Counted from the first letter of the stretch, positions 22,193 to 35,060 are shown. The stretch: 64,000 nt of DNA from Aphelocoma coerulescens (GCF_041296385.1 NC_091015.1:59214345-59278344); one strand, 5' to 3'. Program-made: numbers and translations. The notes: generated by a model from the letters alone, not told the origin.

Positions 22193-25100
22193 GTTCGAAT
22201 AAGCAGGATGTAGCATGTCTACTAATTGTTTTCAGTGAACTTACAGCTTCGTATACCTGACACAAACAGTGTATGTCTCTTCCTGCTTTGTTGTTTCTAT
22301 AGTCTCCCTGGGCTTCCATGATATTTCTTAGTTCACGACTTCACATCTTTGTTTCTTTGTCCATAGAACATCTAGGGGTTTTTATTTTTTTTCCCTTAAA
22401 GAATATTGCATTTAAAATATCTAAGCATTTTAATTTTATAGACATGTCCCACAATCATCCAAAACAAAATGGTGAATTTCTTGTCTTGGAGCAATTAGGT
22501 AAAAACTCCCATTCTTCAAGATTAAAAAGACCCCATAAATGTAGCAATTAATAGAAAGCTATTTTACTTTTAAATTTACACTTTTGGGACTCTTTTTGTT
22601 GCCTTATATTGCCCTGTCAGTACATAAGACATATGCTTAACCTGTAAACTTCAACATTAATAGCAATGTAGTATTACAATTTCTCTGTCTTCATTTTATT
22701 GACAAAACTTACTAGTTAGCTATATTATTTACTATGAGGAAATCATCATGACTTGATTGCTTTTCTTGATTATAAAATCATGCAGTAGTTGATTTCTGCA
22801 AATACATTCATTTCCTTAAAAATTCCCTGACTCAGATGAAAAAATCAGTGGTTTGTGTGTGGATTTTTCTCTCTAAGTCTAGTACAGAATATATTATACA
22901 GAATCATAATATACAATATAATGCTGCATCTGTCTCCCTGACTAAGGTGCACACATGCTGAACATAAGCCTGAGGAACACTGATAGTTTTGGGGAGAATA
23001 TTTGCTAGTACATACTGAATCTTCTGGTACCTTTCAATAAAAGCAGATCTCTTGATTTTCTGAATATTTCTTTGAGGACTTCTGGGCAATCAGATGTATG
23101 AATCTGAACACATCTATGAATTGTTGAAATTAATTTATCATTTTGATGCAATGCACCACTGGCAAATCAGTTTTTCTACTATTTAGTCATGTATAGAAGT
23201 TATAATGAAGGCATATTCATCCTCTACATTGTACCCTAAATCTCTCCACATTTATTTATTATTTCAATATGTCAATCTTAAGTAGCTGACAGTGCTATTA
23301 TTTATGAATATAACAAGTCCTGTTGGTGCCATGTAAAAATCAGTGTCACAAGTGCTGAGTTCAGGCTTTTACACACAGAAAGTAAAGAGTTCCTTACTTA
23401 AAACCTCAAATTTTAAGTAGCATGGTTAAGAGGTGGTATTTTCCCAAGTGATCTCTACACCACAAGAAGTATTAAATAAACTAAATGAATTTTTGTGAAA
23501 CCTGTGACAGAACTACAGTAAATTTGATTTGCGACCTGTACAAATAAATTGTTAATAAAAATGTTTTTAGGCACACTTCACTCTATTTTGGTACATTATG
23601 AATGCTATTTTTAAATTTACTTCAATGCAATATAAAATATAAGTACTGAAAAACACAAGACAATGAAAATATTTATTTCCATATTACATGCTGCTCTTTC
23701 TGACTTCTCTAATGCATTTTGCTATGTCTCTCCACAACATATTTTTCTATTTACCTGATAAGACCACCATGCACAGTCTTGGCTCAAAGTTTTTTTGTGA
23801 AGCACTAAAAAACCAGCACAAAGGCAATAAGAAAATATTAAGCAATACTATCCAAACAAAGCAAGGTTAAGGTCATGATAGGCTAACGAGGATTTGCATG
23901 AAAGATGAGTGATGAAAGATTTGCAATGAAAGGTGAGATCAGCGATGTCTTCTCACTTTTGAAACTTTGTTGAAAATCCGGCAATTTGAGACTATTTTTG
24001 TCTATGTCTAGCACACTGCTTCTTGAAGGACTGTGGGAAGAATCTTGTAACATTATTCTAAGAGGCAGCATGTGTTCTGCTCCAAAAATTCATCCCATCC
24101 TGCTACAAAGCTGTAATGGCCCTAGCTGTTAAAGGAAAGGAAGGGTCCTTCCTTTTTTACTACAATCATGCATCTAAGCCATCATACAACAAGCCAACCT
24201 AGTCAATAAGAACTTTGAGTGAATATTATTACTGTTTGAAAAATAAGCTTAGACATGGATAACTCAAAGTGCTATCCCGTTTGGATCACTAAGCACATGT
24301 CAATATGAAGCACCTGCTTTCATAATAGAACTCCTATCCCTGCTCTCAGTAGCATAAATTCAATAGGAACTGCACCTGTGTCTTGAATGCCCAAACCAAG
24401 CTTACACTCCTACAGAAAAGGGTAGTGCAATTGCTTGCTGGCTTACAACACATATTTTTTAAATCTAGGATTATAGAGCTATGTTACAATCAGATATGAT
24501 CATTCTCCAGGAAAATAATCTGTCCATTTCTAACCTGTTTTCCTCAATCCTGAAAGGCTAACTCCTTTGACAGTATGTATATATGCTAATATAAATACAC
24601 ACACTACCTTCCTAATGCTGGCAACAGCCCTTCAGAGACTAAAGTAAGACAAATAGACTCATTTTCTCTGTGACAGCAATGCTGGACTCATAAGTAAACA
24701 TTTCAGTGAGGCAAAGTCAGCATATGTTAATCACATCCAACATCTCATTTCACTTTTCTTTTAAAATCAATTAACAAGCTTTAATGTTCTGCTCTATTCG
24801 GAGAGAACAAAAAGTAATTATTTTAATGGTGTATAATTTTTGCCTCTTTAAGTAAGTGCTGTCCTTAAGACCAGGCTCTCATGTAATCTGTTTTTGAGCA
24901 ACAGAATTGATTGTCACTACTGCTTTGCTCATCTATCCTTATGCCGTGCCATCATAAATAGAATTTGGCACTCCTGAGCTGGCTTCTCACAGCAGTTGTC
25001 TTTAATGTCATTTACTCAAGTGGTTCAAGGTCTTCATCAATAATTAATGTTTAGCAATCCACCGCAGTGCTGCCAGATAACCACTTTTCAGCCTTTAATT

Positions 25101-27329
25101 TCAAGTAAGTCTTGACACTTTCGTTCGATGAAGATAATACAGGTAACTTTACACCTCTGAAATTGTAAAAGCATCTCCAGAATGAACACAACAAAGGAAA
25201 GATCTGCTGCTATAAGAAGCATCGGTCTGAGCAATCAGTTTTCTAACTTGTCCTTAATACAAATGAGAGTACAGAGAGAGTATTTATGCTTTCTAAGGTC
25301 TGCAGAGAAAACAAAACTTATCTGAGTAAACAGAAGGTTAGTGAAGTATGGCATGCTGTCCTGCAAAAGGTAATATTTTATTACCAAAAACCAATACTGA
25401 CCTGAAAAAGTTCTCTTTTTATTTGGGTCACAGTGGATTACATTTTACTGATGCTTAAGGCAGATTTGGTAAATGTTCAGCTCCAAATATATGTTAGTCA
25501 TTAGGAATATATTGCAAGTCTTCCAGGCTGTTCATACCATTATTTATTATTTGCATTATGTAGTGCTTATAATCTCCAGGAAAGGATCCCCCATGGTGCC
25601 AAGTAATTACTGTAACACTAACATGGCATGATAAAATCCTGGTGTGTTGTCATTAGAAAAGAAAGAGCTGGAAAAGAAATGTGATCAATACAGGAGATGT
25701 ATGATTAGGAAAAAGTAGCCATTACAGACAAAAGTCACTATTCAAATATGAACCTGGCTCTTCCCAGTTTTCAAGAACTACTGTTTTGTAGATTGACATC
25801 AGTGTTCCAGATCTGACCAACCAAGACTTTGAAGCAGTATGGAGTAGGTCTCAGCAACATTCTTACTGAAACACATGTATAAGAATGAATAAAAAAAACA
25901 AAGAATAGAAAAAAAAACCCCAGGAATAATATTTCAAACCTCCTGATTTTGAGATCTTTAAAATACACATTTAATCATTTATGAAGGCTAGCAGAAGTAT
26001 GATCTTACATACTGACTTGACAGTGTTTGAAACACAGGTAGAAGAAAAATCCTTTCTGTAGTGCGCAGAAAGGAATGTGAGCAGAGAACACAGCTCATCA
26101 CTCACTGGGGAAAATGTGTTCAGACCTTTTTAGTTTTGAACTCTGGGACTTGTTTCAGAAAAAAATCATCTTTATTAACAAATGAACAAAATGACCTTAC
26201 CCCACTTATTGCCCCCATGGTGAAAAACTCTTTCCATATCTAATGTACCAAAATGATAAAAACACTCTTTAAAAACAAGAGTTAGTCTATCAGATTGTCT
26301 CTTCAAGAAAACAAGTATTGCTCTAGTTGATTAAAAATAATTATTTCCAAGCCTATAATATTAAACTCCAGTCCAGGAATGTAGTTTTGGATTAAATTCA
26401 TGACTTGAGCAACACAAACCAAACCCAACTCACACTAGGAGAAGTTCTGCTGTTATCGAGAGACCTGTGTGTCCAATGCAGGACTATGCAGAAGGTATCC
26501 AAAGTACTATGATGATTAAAAATAGTATATATTGTACTGCTTGACTGCCAGCAGTCTTGGGATCTTGCTTGAGACTAATGTTTTGCTTTGTATAGAACAC
26601 TACAGAGACATAAGCAAAGAACTGTATATAAAATGAAAGAGAATACTCAATTACTCTTCTACAGAAAGTAAATCTGATTCAGATGTAATGCAAGCACAGA
26701 AAATTTTGTTAGGATCTGGTTGCTATTATTTTCTCCATGTTAGATGCAAACATATGAGCACTGTCACAGCAGTGCTATGAAAGACTACCTTAGAGAGATA
26801 TTTGTCCCAAAAGTCAAAAAAACCACCTATGAACACCACTTAATTTGTAGTGTTTTAGACACATTTACTGATAGACTCTGGCTTTCATACTGTAAAATAA
26901 ATTTCAGTGAAGTGGCTTGCTAAAACAAAGGTCTTTCTAAGGAATTTGTGATGGGACTATTGCTTCTGAAATCTTCCAACAAAACCTTAAGGAATTCAGT
27001 AACTGCTTTATCTTTTTTTTTCCCCTCTCAACAATTTTGCTGAAGCTTAAAAATGATTCCTTTGTCCAACTCAGACTTTGACCCAGATTTTAAACTCTGT
27101 AGGCATTGTCCTGAGTTTGCAAGGCTTTAGGACTGAGGCTTGTTAGATTTTTTTATGAGCTGCTGTTGACCTGACTCAACCTCTGTTTTAACTAGGTTTT
27201 GTCATAATAACTTAAAAAAACCCCCACAACATGGGTATGCCTAATTTACTTAACTTTGCTTTTCTTCTTGAGTTATAATCCTAGTGTTTTCATTCAAAAA
27301 TGTAGTTATTCTGTGCAGAATTAAATATT
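22193..27329. other. AT-rich intronic sequence
   Basis: No exon or transposable element is recognised. The stretch about 24955-25150 is non-repetitive and has homeodomain-type motifs (CAATAATTAATG, ACTCAAGTGG), making it a weak enhancer candidate. Short frames here are chance. Confidence 0.45.
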
Positions 27330-28610
27330 TATAAATAATGCACACTGCAGAGGAATACAGGTCTGATAAGGTAACAGGCGCCCTGAAAAGCAGGGACACA
27401 GGTTCAGGATACAAGAGTAGAATGATAAGAATAAGGGGACATGCTGTCCCTGGGGACAGTAGACCTACAAACCAGAGGTCAGGTAAAGAAAAGCATGCTG
27501 GGGAGCTGGGAAGAAGTGGCTGTAGGACAAAGAGAAGAAAGAACAAGCATCTAACCTAAATAAAACATCATATAGGGAGAATTCAGAAGTAGTGTGGGCA
27601 AGCTGGAAAACACAAAATGAGTCCCAAGTAAACCTTAGAGGAGATAAAAGGAAGAAACTCCACCAGCATCCAACTTTTCCCAGCAAAGAACTTGGGACAC
27701 CAAAGACGTGCTGTCAACTGGCCCTGAATAAGGAAGGGTGGTGGTATCAATGTTAGGACCCAGAAGGGAAGTGGAAGGGTGAACATAATACTAGAGAAAA
27801 GGGTAAATAGTGAAAAATGTGTGTATAAAAATTATAATTGATTATTTTGATTATTATTGTCATTTTATGTGACAAAACCCTGTTTTCCTGGTCTTTAATA
27901 ATTACAACTGTACTTACAATAATTCTCTGATTAGACTGTTAAGATTTGAACTATATTGACAACAAAGCCTTGGCTTTGAATATCAGTTTTGTTTCCTTTA
28001 TCACCCACAGCAAGGTTTGGAGTGCAATAAAGTATAACCAAGACCACACTGAAAAATATTCATTTACATGTTGGCATAAAGTTGATAAATAAATGGTATT
28101 TGTACATATTCTCTGGATAACTGTATTTCTCTACTTGTACATCTGATAGCATCAACCAACAGTGAAGCTATGCCCTGTTTCTTATTGGGATACAAAGAAG
28201 AGGAAAGATCTGAAGATTCAAAAGTGTGTGTATGGAGTTCGAGACAGTGGAAATTGGGAATGGCTGGATAGATTGTAGAGGAGTCTAGAAGGATGCAGAG
28301 GTAAAACAGGAGAGAGACAGACTAACAGGGAATTCAGGCAGGGAACTAGGAGCTATCAAACCAAAATGAAAATAAACTAAATGGTGAGCTAAGAGGGCCT
28401 GAAGTGACATGGCTAGCTAAGAAAGTAATGGACAAGACAGAGAAGATGACAGTGAAATGGTCAAAGAAAAAAGGTTTGGAAACCAAAACAAAAAACCCAA
28501 GCTAGGAGCATGAGATTTGATGAAGAAACAAGATCAACATGAAAAAATCTAAGAAGATGGACCTGGAACTGTGTGGTACCTGAGAATAGTCTCATGGTAC
28601 CTGAGAGTCA
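27330..28610. other. purine-rich strand-asymmetric stretch
   Basis: On the plus strand, 27330-27560, 27590-27810 and 28190-28560 are conspicuously rich in A and G (GAAGAAA, GGAAGTGG and AGAGGAA-type runs), interrupted by AT-rich sequence near 27820-28180. No coding frame or known element is seen. GGTACCTGAGA occurs twice, 19 bases apart, at 28576 and 28595. The matching minus-strand RNA would be pyrimidine-rich, like a splicing-repressor (PTB) landing area. Confidence 0.45.
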
Positions 28611-29097
28611 CTGTGCAACCAAGTATTTGTTGAGTGTGTTGGCCAACACATCTATTTTTGTAGCCAGCTCCTACCCTGCTTACTGAAACGGAGGCTGATG
28701 TTGCATTTATTATTTTATAAAATAATTGTGTATCTTTATTACTGATGTAGAATGGTTATCTTACTTCATGCATTCGGTACCTGGCATAAGTCCTATACTC
28801 TTCTCAAAAGACCACTATTGTGAGGGCCAAACAAGACTTGATAGAAATTCATGGAAAACATAACATTTTTCAAAAATACTCTGTTATCTTAAAAGAAACA
28901 AACACAAATCAAGCAAAAACTGAACATGCAATTCAGCTGGCTGAAAATACATTTCAAAAGTTACTAGCAACAGAAAAACTGATCAAGTTCAATTAAAACT
29001 TTCCTTGGCAGCTCATAGAAGAAAAGGAGGGAGAGGAAAAAAATTAGAAAAGTGTTTTTCTACATTTAAACTTCCAGGAATATGCCAGTTTAGTTTT

Positions 29098-29117
29098 CTT
29101 CTATACTTATCAGAGTA
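29098..29117 (+). repeat. 20-bp direct repeat, left copy
   Basis: CTTCTATACTTATCAGAGTA occurs here and again at 29219-29238, bracketing a TA-rich block that contains the 38-bp copy of a distant site. Confidence 0.95.
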
Positions 29118-29150
29118 TATATATATACTTACATATAATATAGATAATAT

Positions 29151-29188
29151 ATATGTCACCATGCATGATCCTGTGACTGAGAAGTGTC
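29151..29188 (-). repeat. 38-bp inverted copy of 34323-34360 (templated insertion)
   Basis: These 38 bases are the exact reverse complement of 34323-34360, about 5.1 kb away. The block is embedded between TA microsatellites and between two copies of a 20-bp direct repeat, whereas the 34.3-kb site lies in ordinary sequence and so is the likely donor. The last 21 bases overlap a perfect 10-bp hairpin (29168-29177 with 29186-29195). This fits an insertion copied from a nearby template during break repair. Confidence 0.85.
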
Positions 29189-29195
29189 ACAGGAT
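29168..29195. repeat. 10-bp perfect inverted repeat (hairpin)
   Basis: ATCCTGTGAC at 29168-29177 pairs with GTCACAGGAT at 29186-29195 across an 8-base loop. Only the left arm and part of the right belong to the 38-bp copy; the final bases extend beyond it, as if the end had been copied back on itself. Confidence 0.9.
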
Positions 29196-29215
29196 ATATA
29201 TATATATATATATAT
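29194..29215. repeat. (TA)n microsatellite
   Basis: Uninterrupted TA dinucleotides directly after the hairpin and before the second 20-bp direct repeat copy. Confidence 0.95.
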
Positions 29216-29218
29216 TTC

Positions 29219-29238
29219 CTTCTATACTTATCAGAGTA
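29219..29238 (+). repeat. 20-bp direct repeat, right copy
   Basis: Exact copy of 29098-29117. The 121-base offset spans the whole inserted, TA-rich composite block. Confidence 0.95.
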
Positions 29239-32200
29239 ACTATGTGTGCCAACAAATAACACACAGCACCTTGGAACCAGCATGCTATATAGAGAGCTGA
29301 TGCACAAAATAGATGCAATAGCAGATATGTTATATTGCTAAACAAAAATACTAAATGCTATCATGAGTTTCGTGAAGTATCAAGTGTAATTGCATGAAAG
29401 AAAAAATAGATAAAATATTATAGATTATTTTCTTCTTTGCTCTTCTAATGTTATAAAAGCTACTTAATCTCCAAATCTGCACAATGTTATGGCAGCAGCT
29501 GGATCACCTTTTTCAGTTTTCAATCCCTCTCACTTCTCTATCATGTTTTTAACTTTAGAACTGTAATGCAATAAATGTTTTCTCTAGGAGCAAATTAATC
29601 AGTTGATTGCAGAAAATACTATCAACTCCTTGGCAAATAACCCTATACATTCATAAACTCTTCAAAATAACAGATAAGGTAGTTTTCTTTTCCATTGTCT
29701 CTTCTATATTTTGTCAGAAGGGTGAAATGGTGATGGGATTATATCTCTGCTCAGTTACAAAGCCTAAATGTCAGTGAGACAAATTCTCCATATATTCTAA
29801 GCACTGAACTTCTGACTTTACTCACTTAACGTCCTCCCCCCTGCCCCAATTAGATGCAATACAAAGAGCAATACAAACTTTCTTTGGATTACCTAATTAG
29901 TCAATGGTAATCAGCCAACCGGAAAATTAGAGTGCAATATGGACAGAACATGACTGTATTTTTATCTCCTGCTGTTTAGAATGGTTTGTTTGCATCTTAA
30001 AAGAGTGCCAACAGTGCTCAGCTTCAATTTGAATCTACTCTAACCTGAGTAGCTACAAGACTTCCTTAAATAGCCTGCAGGAACAGGAACTCTAATAGAA
30101 GCCCATATGTTTGTAACTACCTCCTTTAAAACTGCTATCCTTATTCTGGTGGTAAAACAGATCCAGTGCAAGGGTTCTGATGTCTTCATTTCAGAACTTC
30201 CTATAAATATATGTGATAAACAGAGCCAGGGTATTTCCTGCTAAATATGTTTTACAGAGTATCTTCACAGAACACATCTGTGTGGATAGGGAAAAGACAC
30301 GTGAAAGAACAATAGCAGGCTGACATTTACTAGTTATATCAAAGGCATTAGCATTAGACATTACCATCCTTCCTGTTAGCATCCTGACACTTGACTTCAA
30401 TATTGTGAACCAAGTAATGCTATCCCTTGCTTTGAAAATTTAGAAATAATGGAAACATCCAGCTAAAACTTAAGTTTTTAAAAGTCAGACAAACTATCAC
30501 ATGGATACAAACATCCTTTGTAAGACTAAGAGAAAACCAAATGCTATTATTTTACATTTGAAATATTTTAAGTTGTTGGCATCCATTTACCAGTCAGCTG
30601 AACAGACATACCAGTTTCATTTTACCCTGAATTTCAGAGTAAGATACTGGCTTCACTAAAGGTCTTGAAGATTTTGGCACTGAGAAAAAAGATATTTTAA
30701 CTTCTGTGTTTTCTGTGTTTCCTATGAAATGAGAGTGAGGAGCATTTAGTAGCCAAAAAAACCCCAAAAAACAAAAACAAACAAACAAAAAAAAAAAAAA
30801 ACCCAAACAATGCCCAGTAATAAAATTAGGAAAATAAAGATGCCAAAAGCAAGAAAAAAAATTTAATTTTTTTTTCTTTTTAACAGAAGAAACACAAATT
30901 TACTATAGTGTGTATAAAACTTCTTTCCCATCTTCATTTGTAGAAACACATAGTTTAGTTTCTATAGTAAGTCTTTTAATGGAAGAACAAGCTCTACAGT
31001 GACAGGGAAAGTAGGTGCTGGATGTCTTTGCATCACACTCACTAAAATAAGTATCATCAGGGGTTAAAAGCAGTACCAATTTAATTTCAAGTAGAAGATG
31101 GCCTCTTTGGTTAGTCTTTCAGAGCTAATTTGTTGATAAATTGCTCCTGTCACATCCTTTAAAGAGGTTGGTCATCTGAAATAATAGAATGACCTTATTA
31201 TTCTTTCAGAAATTTTCCATTTAGAGACCAAAGGAAAATACATCCTAGGTATATAAACAAATACTCAGGTATGTGTTCATATAAGTCTAACGTCTATCAA
31301 AGTAAGGTAGCAAATTTTTACTAGAATTCTAAAATATTTTTAAAGCTTATAAAAGTTGCTTTCAAGAAGACAGAAGAGTTTGATTTCACCTTGTACATTT
31401 TTATTGTGCATTTTTATTCCAACTTACAGAAAGTTTTGACAAATTTATTTGGTTTAATTCACATTTTCCTTCCCCATTTCTCTTCTCAACTTCTCATTTC
31501 AGAAAGGTCTGATCTTTGAATTAGGCACTGTGGTACTTCATTCCCTTTGAACATTGATGTTGATGATTGTATTATTCTTGAAGCAGAAATGTCAGGTACT
31601 ACCAAGAAATGCACTACTGTTCCTTGCAGTCAGGAACATTTTATCTGAGCCCTGGGCTCCTTATTCATGATGTTTTGTCAGAGAAGTACATTATGTTGCA
31701 TTGCCCAAGTAATATTGCTTGTAAGTGGCTAAATATAAAGCCCATTCTATCTACATGCAGTGAGGATTTCTGGATGAATCTGACTCAGAAACAGCCATGA
31801 GGTTGTTATACTCTTGAGTGAAAACACTGGTAATTTGAAAATAGAAAATAGGAAGAAACTGGGCATAATCATCCAGCTCTTGTGCTTACATGTGACTGCA
31901 GGTGAAACCCCTCCAAAATGTTCTCAGATGGTCCATGCTGTAAACTCTGTGACAGGAGGTGACTGAAAATGTGTCGTCCTTGATATTATCATTTGTAACC
32001 ACCATTGATATGACTTGCAGTTCAACCTCTGCAAGGCATATTAAATTAAAGCTAATAAATGTTTAATTCTCTCAATTCACAGGTTAAAAAGTATGGGTCA
32101 CGTTGTGGGCTAACACAGGTGCCGAATGCTATTTTCTATCACCAAGTGAAACATGTAGCATGACCCACACACAAATACCCTGATACAAAGTCAGAAATAC

Positions 32201-33000
32201 CTCCACTCTGAAAAGGAAAGGTCTGATTCAAAGGAGCTACAGCAAAGTATCTTTAAAGCTCTATCCACTAACTTAATGACAATGCAAGATACCTTGTTGA
32301 TGGAAACAATAAAATGAGGATTTGTCTATGACTGCTAAATTCCTCACAGAATGAAATTGCTTGCACCAGAAGGTAAGAATTTCACTTCCCATGTAGTGAC
32401 TTTGTCCAAGCAACCTCATAAACACTTCAGTTGTACACTTCCCTGTAGGCCTTATCTGCAAGTGCTACTCAGCAGGAAAACATATGGAAACCTTTTGAAA
32501 GAGTGTATACATTAAGAGAAAATCAGACCTTGCAATTCCCAATGAAACTGGGATTTCTTGCAGGAACTGACTCTTCCCTTGTCTTCTCTTCCTTTTCTTC
32601 CTTCATGTTTGCCTGCCAAAAGCCACATGGCTTCTGTCATCACTTACAGCTGGACTTCATTCTGCTTTTACCTTTGCTATACCCTGTGTAAGGCTAGGTT
32701 TGTTTCCGGCATTGTTGGTTACTGATGGATTCAGCTCCCAGAATTTGTAAATCTAAAAATCTGTATGTAACCATACTATAAGAATTTTAAGAGACAGGTA
32801 TTGGATCACATTATTATTTCATGAGAAAAAGTTGAAATTTCTACATTCTTTTAATATTACCTCTTCCTCAATTAAGTAGCAGTATTTTTTAAGATAAGCT
32901 GATTTTTTTTTTCATCTTACTAAAGAAAATACATGCTATAATTAGTTTTTTTCTTACTTGCATATTAGCTTCATAATACTGTATTACAAAATTCCATACA
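29239..33000. other. AT-rich intronic sequence
   Basis: No exon or transposable element is recognised. An A-rich tract with C-runs lies at 30757-30806. Several TTTAATTT and ATTTTTATT stretches are present, as expected from base composition. Confidence 0.5.
30757..30806. repeat. A-rich / C-run low-complexity tract
   Basis: AAAAAACCCC, then (AAAC)n and an A14 run ending in CCCAAAC. Of the same type as the tracts near 10.3, 17.2, 18.5 and 35.0 kb. Confidence 0.9.
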
Positions 33001-33300
33001 CATGTAAATTAGACCTAATTGGACTGGCTCATCAATCTGTTCCCCAATTACATAAGAAAAATACATTAACTGAATGTGATTTATGTATAAGGTACTTGTG
33101 AATGTTTGTGATGGAATTCATAAAACGCTCATTTGCATGTCCTAATTAGCAGTTTATTAATCTTAAATGCATACAGAAATTAACAGCATTTTAATCTTCT
33201 AAAATGAAGCTTTTTTAATCCTTTCATTAACAACCATCAGTCTTAGTATGAGACAACTTTTAATAGCTTATGGATACAGATTACAAGTGCCTATGTACAT
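33001..33300. promoter_or_regulatory. homeodomain/POU-motif-rich block, candidate enhancer
   Basis: Dense ATTA/TAAT cores, and an octamer-like site in CTCATTTGCATGTCCTAATT (about 33128-33147) followed by TAATTAGCAG. Non-repetitive texture of the kind seen in vertebrate conserved non-coding elements, which are common in large neural-gene introns. AT-richness alone raises the motif count, so this is a suggestion only. Confidence 0.35.
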
Positions 33301-33804
33301 ATAAAAATATGCACAGATCTTGTGAGCAATTTTGCCTTCCCTCCATCCTGAAGAATTTCCACAGGAGACAGTACGGCTTTGTGGAGTACGACTTTAATAA
33401 AATAAATGATGAAGCCTTTCCAAGTAGCTATATATATTTATATATATAGAGACTTTTTGCTAAGTGGTCTCATATTTTAAAGCACCACAGGTTAATTTTC
33501 CTTTTGGAACAGAGATTGATTTCATGAAAGAATTTTTTATTTTTGCATCTTTCATTTCATGTTTATAAAATGTACACAATGTATTTAACTGGAGAGGGGA
33601 GGCCAGTTAATTAAATGTCCTAAAAGCCAAATACCAAACATATGTTGCATAACAGTGAAATTTTAAACAACATTGAGAAAGAATTTTATTCCATTTTTTC
33701 TGAATCTCAGTTGAAAACAGAATAATAACAGCAAAGTACATGTTCAGCAAAGTATCAGGAGGGTGTGCTTTCTAATTTTAAACTGTAGTTACAGGTCATT
33801 GCTG

Positions 33805-33823
33805 ATTGCTAGGCAATGACTCA
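33805..33823. promoter_or_regulatory. X-box-like palindrome overlapping an AP-1-like site
   Basis: ATTGCTAGGCAAT (33805-33817) resembles the RFX-family X-box half-site arrangement, and TGACTCA (33817-33823), the AP-1 consensus, shares its last base. Both motifs are seen directly; any binding is inference. Confidence 0.4.
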
Positions 33824-34322
33824 CAACTTTTGAATTCTTCAGATTGCAATTTGCTTTTGTAAATATGCTATTTCTGCTCCATCTTTTGCATTAAAAGGTT
33901 AATGCTCGCAATACTCTTTCTTTCTTCCCCTTGTTTAAAGTCAAGTGCAGACCAAAAACCCATCTAATTTACTTATATATTGAGCTGTACCACTTGCGAA
34001 CTACAAACAACATACAGCAAGAAACAAATATATGAGTCTTTGGACAAGAATCTATATCCATTATTACTGTGCAATGGGTGTTCACTTATTGTAAAGTCAC
34101 ATAATATCCCTAGGGAGGAAGACTAAGGTCATGGCAGTGGCACTGATAACATTGATTCCTTCTGTAGTGTCATTCTTTGTGGAGTACCAAAAGGACAAGC
34201 TAAAAAAGCATTTTCCTGTACTTTAGGCAGGGGAGAAATAATCTTGCCTTTTTTTTCTTCAGCTCCTGCTTATTTATCAGTCTGAGCTGATGCTAGTCAT
34301 CCTGTAGTGACAGTGGAAGGTG

Positions 34323-34360
34323 GACACTTCTCAGTCACAGGATCATGCATGGTGACATAT
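34323..34360 (+). repeat. 38-bp inverted match, likely donor site
   Basis: Exact reverse complement of 29151-29188. The flanks here carry no microsatellite or direct repeat and read as ordinary unique sequence, so I take this as the original and the 29-kb site as the copy. Confidence 0.85.
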
Positions 34361-34997
34361 GCCCACAGCTCCTAGACTTGCTGTTTTTGTTGAGGTCCTT
34401 ATTTTAGACTATTACACACAGATCTCACTTCCATTAAGAATCCAGCACAGTGACCACAGTGACCAAGGAACAACAACAGTGCCTTTAGACAGAACTCTAT
34501 AAAGGATCCCTTGTGCAAGCTGCACCATTGTTCTCCTTCAAGAAACTACAGGAGAGACGCCCCTGTTGCATCCTTCGTTTAAAAAATATATATTCAAAGC
34601 ATAAGTGTTTTCTACAGCTCTGTTGTTCAAAATACTTTACAAAAATTAAGACTTGGAAATACCTGTAATCTCTAGGTAAGAAAACAATAAAAACAATTTC
34701 AAACCCAAGATGCTATTATGTATGTGTCTCATTTTAGGTATTTCACATACAATGTCCTATGGGTGGTGGGAAGAGAAGGAAGCACTAATTTCAGAAACTC
34801 CTAGCCTTTTAATCTGGAAATTAGGTTCTTTTAAAGTGATACATCAAAAATAGAGGTCCTAAAAATCACAAGTTATTTTAACAAATATTGCATGAAACTT
34901 TACGTGATCTGAAGATGAAACACTCCCAGAAATAGAACCTTGGACTTTTGGCTCCCAGTCCAAAGCAAAGCTGAGAAATTCAGTGTAATGCAGAACA

Positions 34998-35060
34998 AAT
35001 TAAAAAAAAAAACAACAAAACAAAACAAAACAAAAAAACCCAACAAAAAACAACAAAAGA
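34998..35060. repeat. (AAAAC)n / A-rich low-complexity tract
   Basis: An A11 run, an AACAAAACAAAACAAAAC repeat, then CCC followed by further CAACAAAA units. It inflates the 98-codon frame at 34940-35236, which is not a gene. Confidence 0.9.

Noticed and set aside
22188..22250. TTACAGCT found at both 21616-21623 and about 22241-22248, considered as an alternative target duplication for the 573-bp LTR
   Set aside because: It does not adjoin TG/CA-type ends, whereas GGTGCA adjoins a TG start and the expected terminus exactly.
21876..22319. 147-codon minus-strand frame
   Set aside because: It runs across the LTR boundary, promoter and R region; no domain is visible.
21189..22320. Possibility that the two adjacent LTRs are the 5' and 3' LTRs of one provirus
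   Set aside because: Their sequences differ, each has its own different 6-bp duplication, and no internal retroviral sequence lies in the 342 bases between them.
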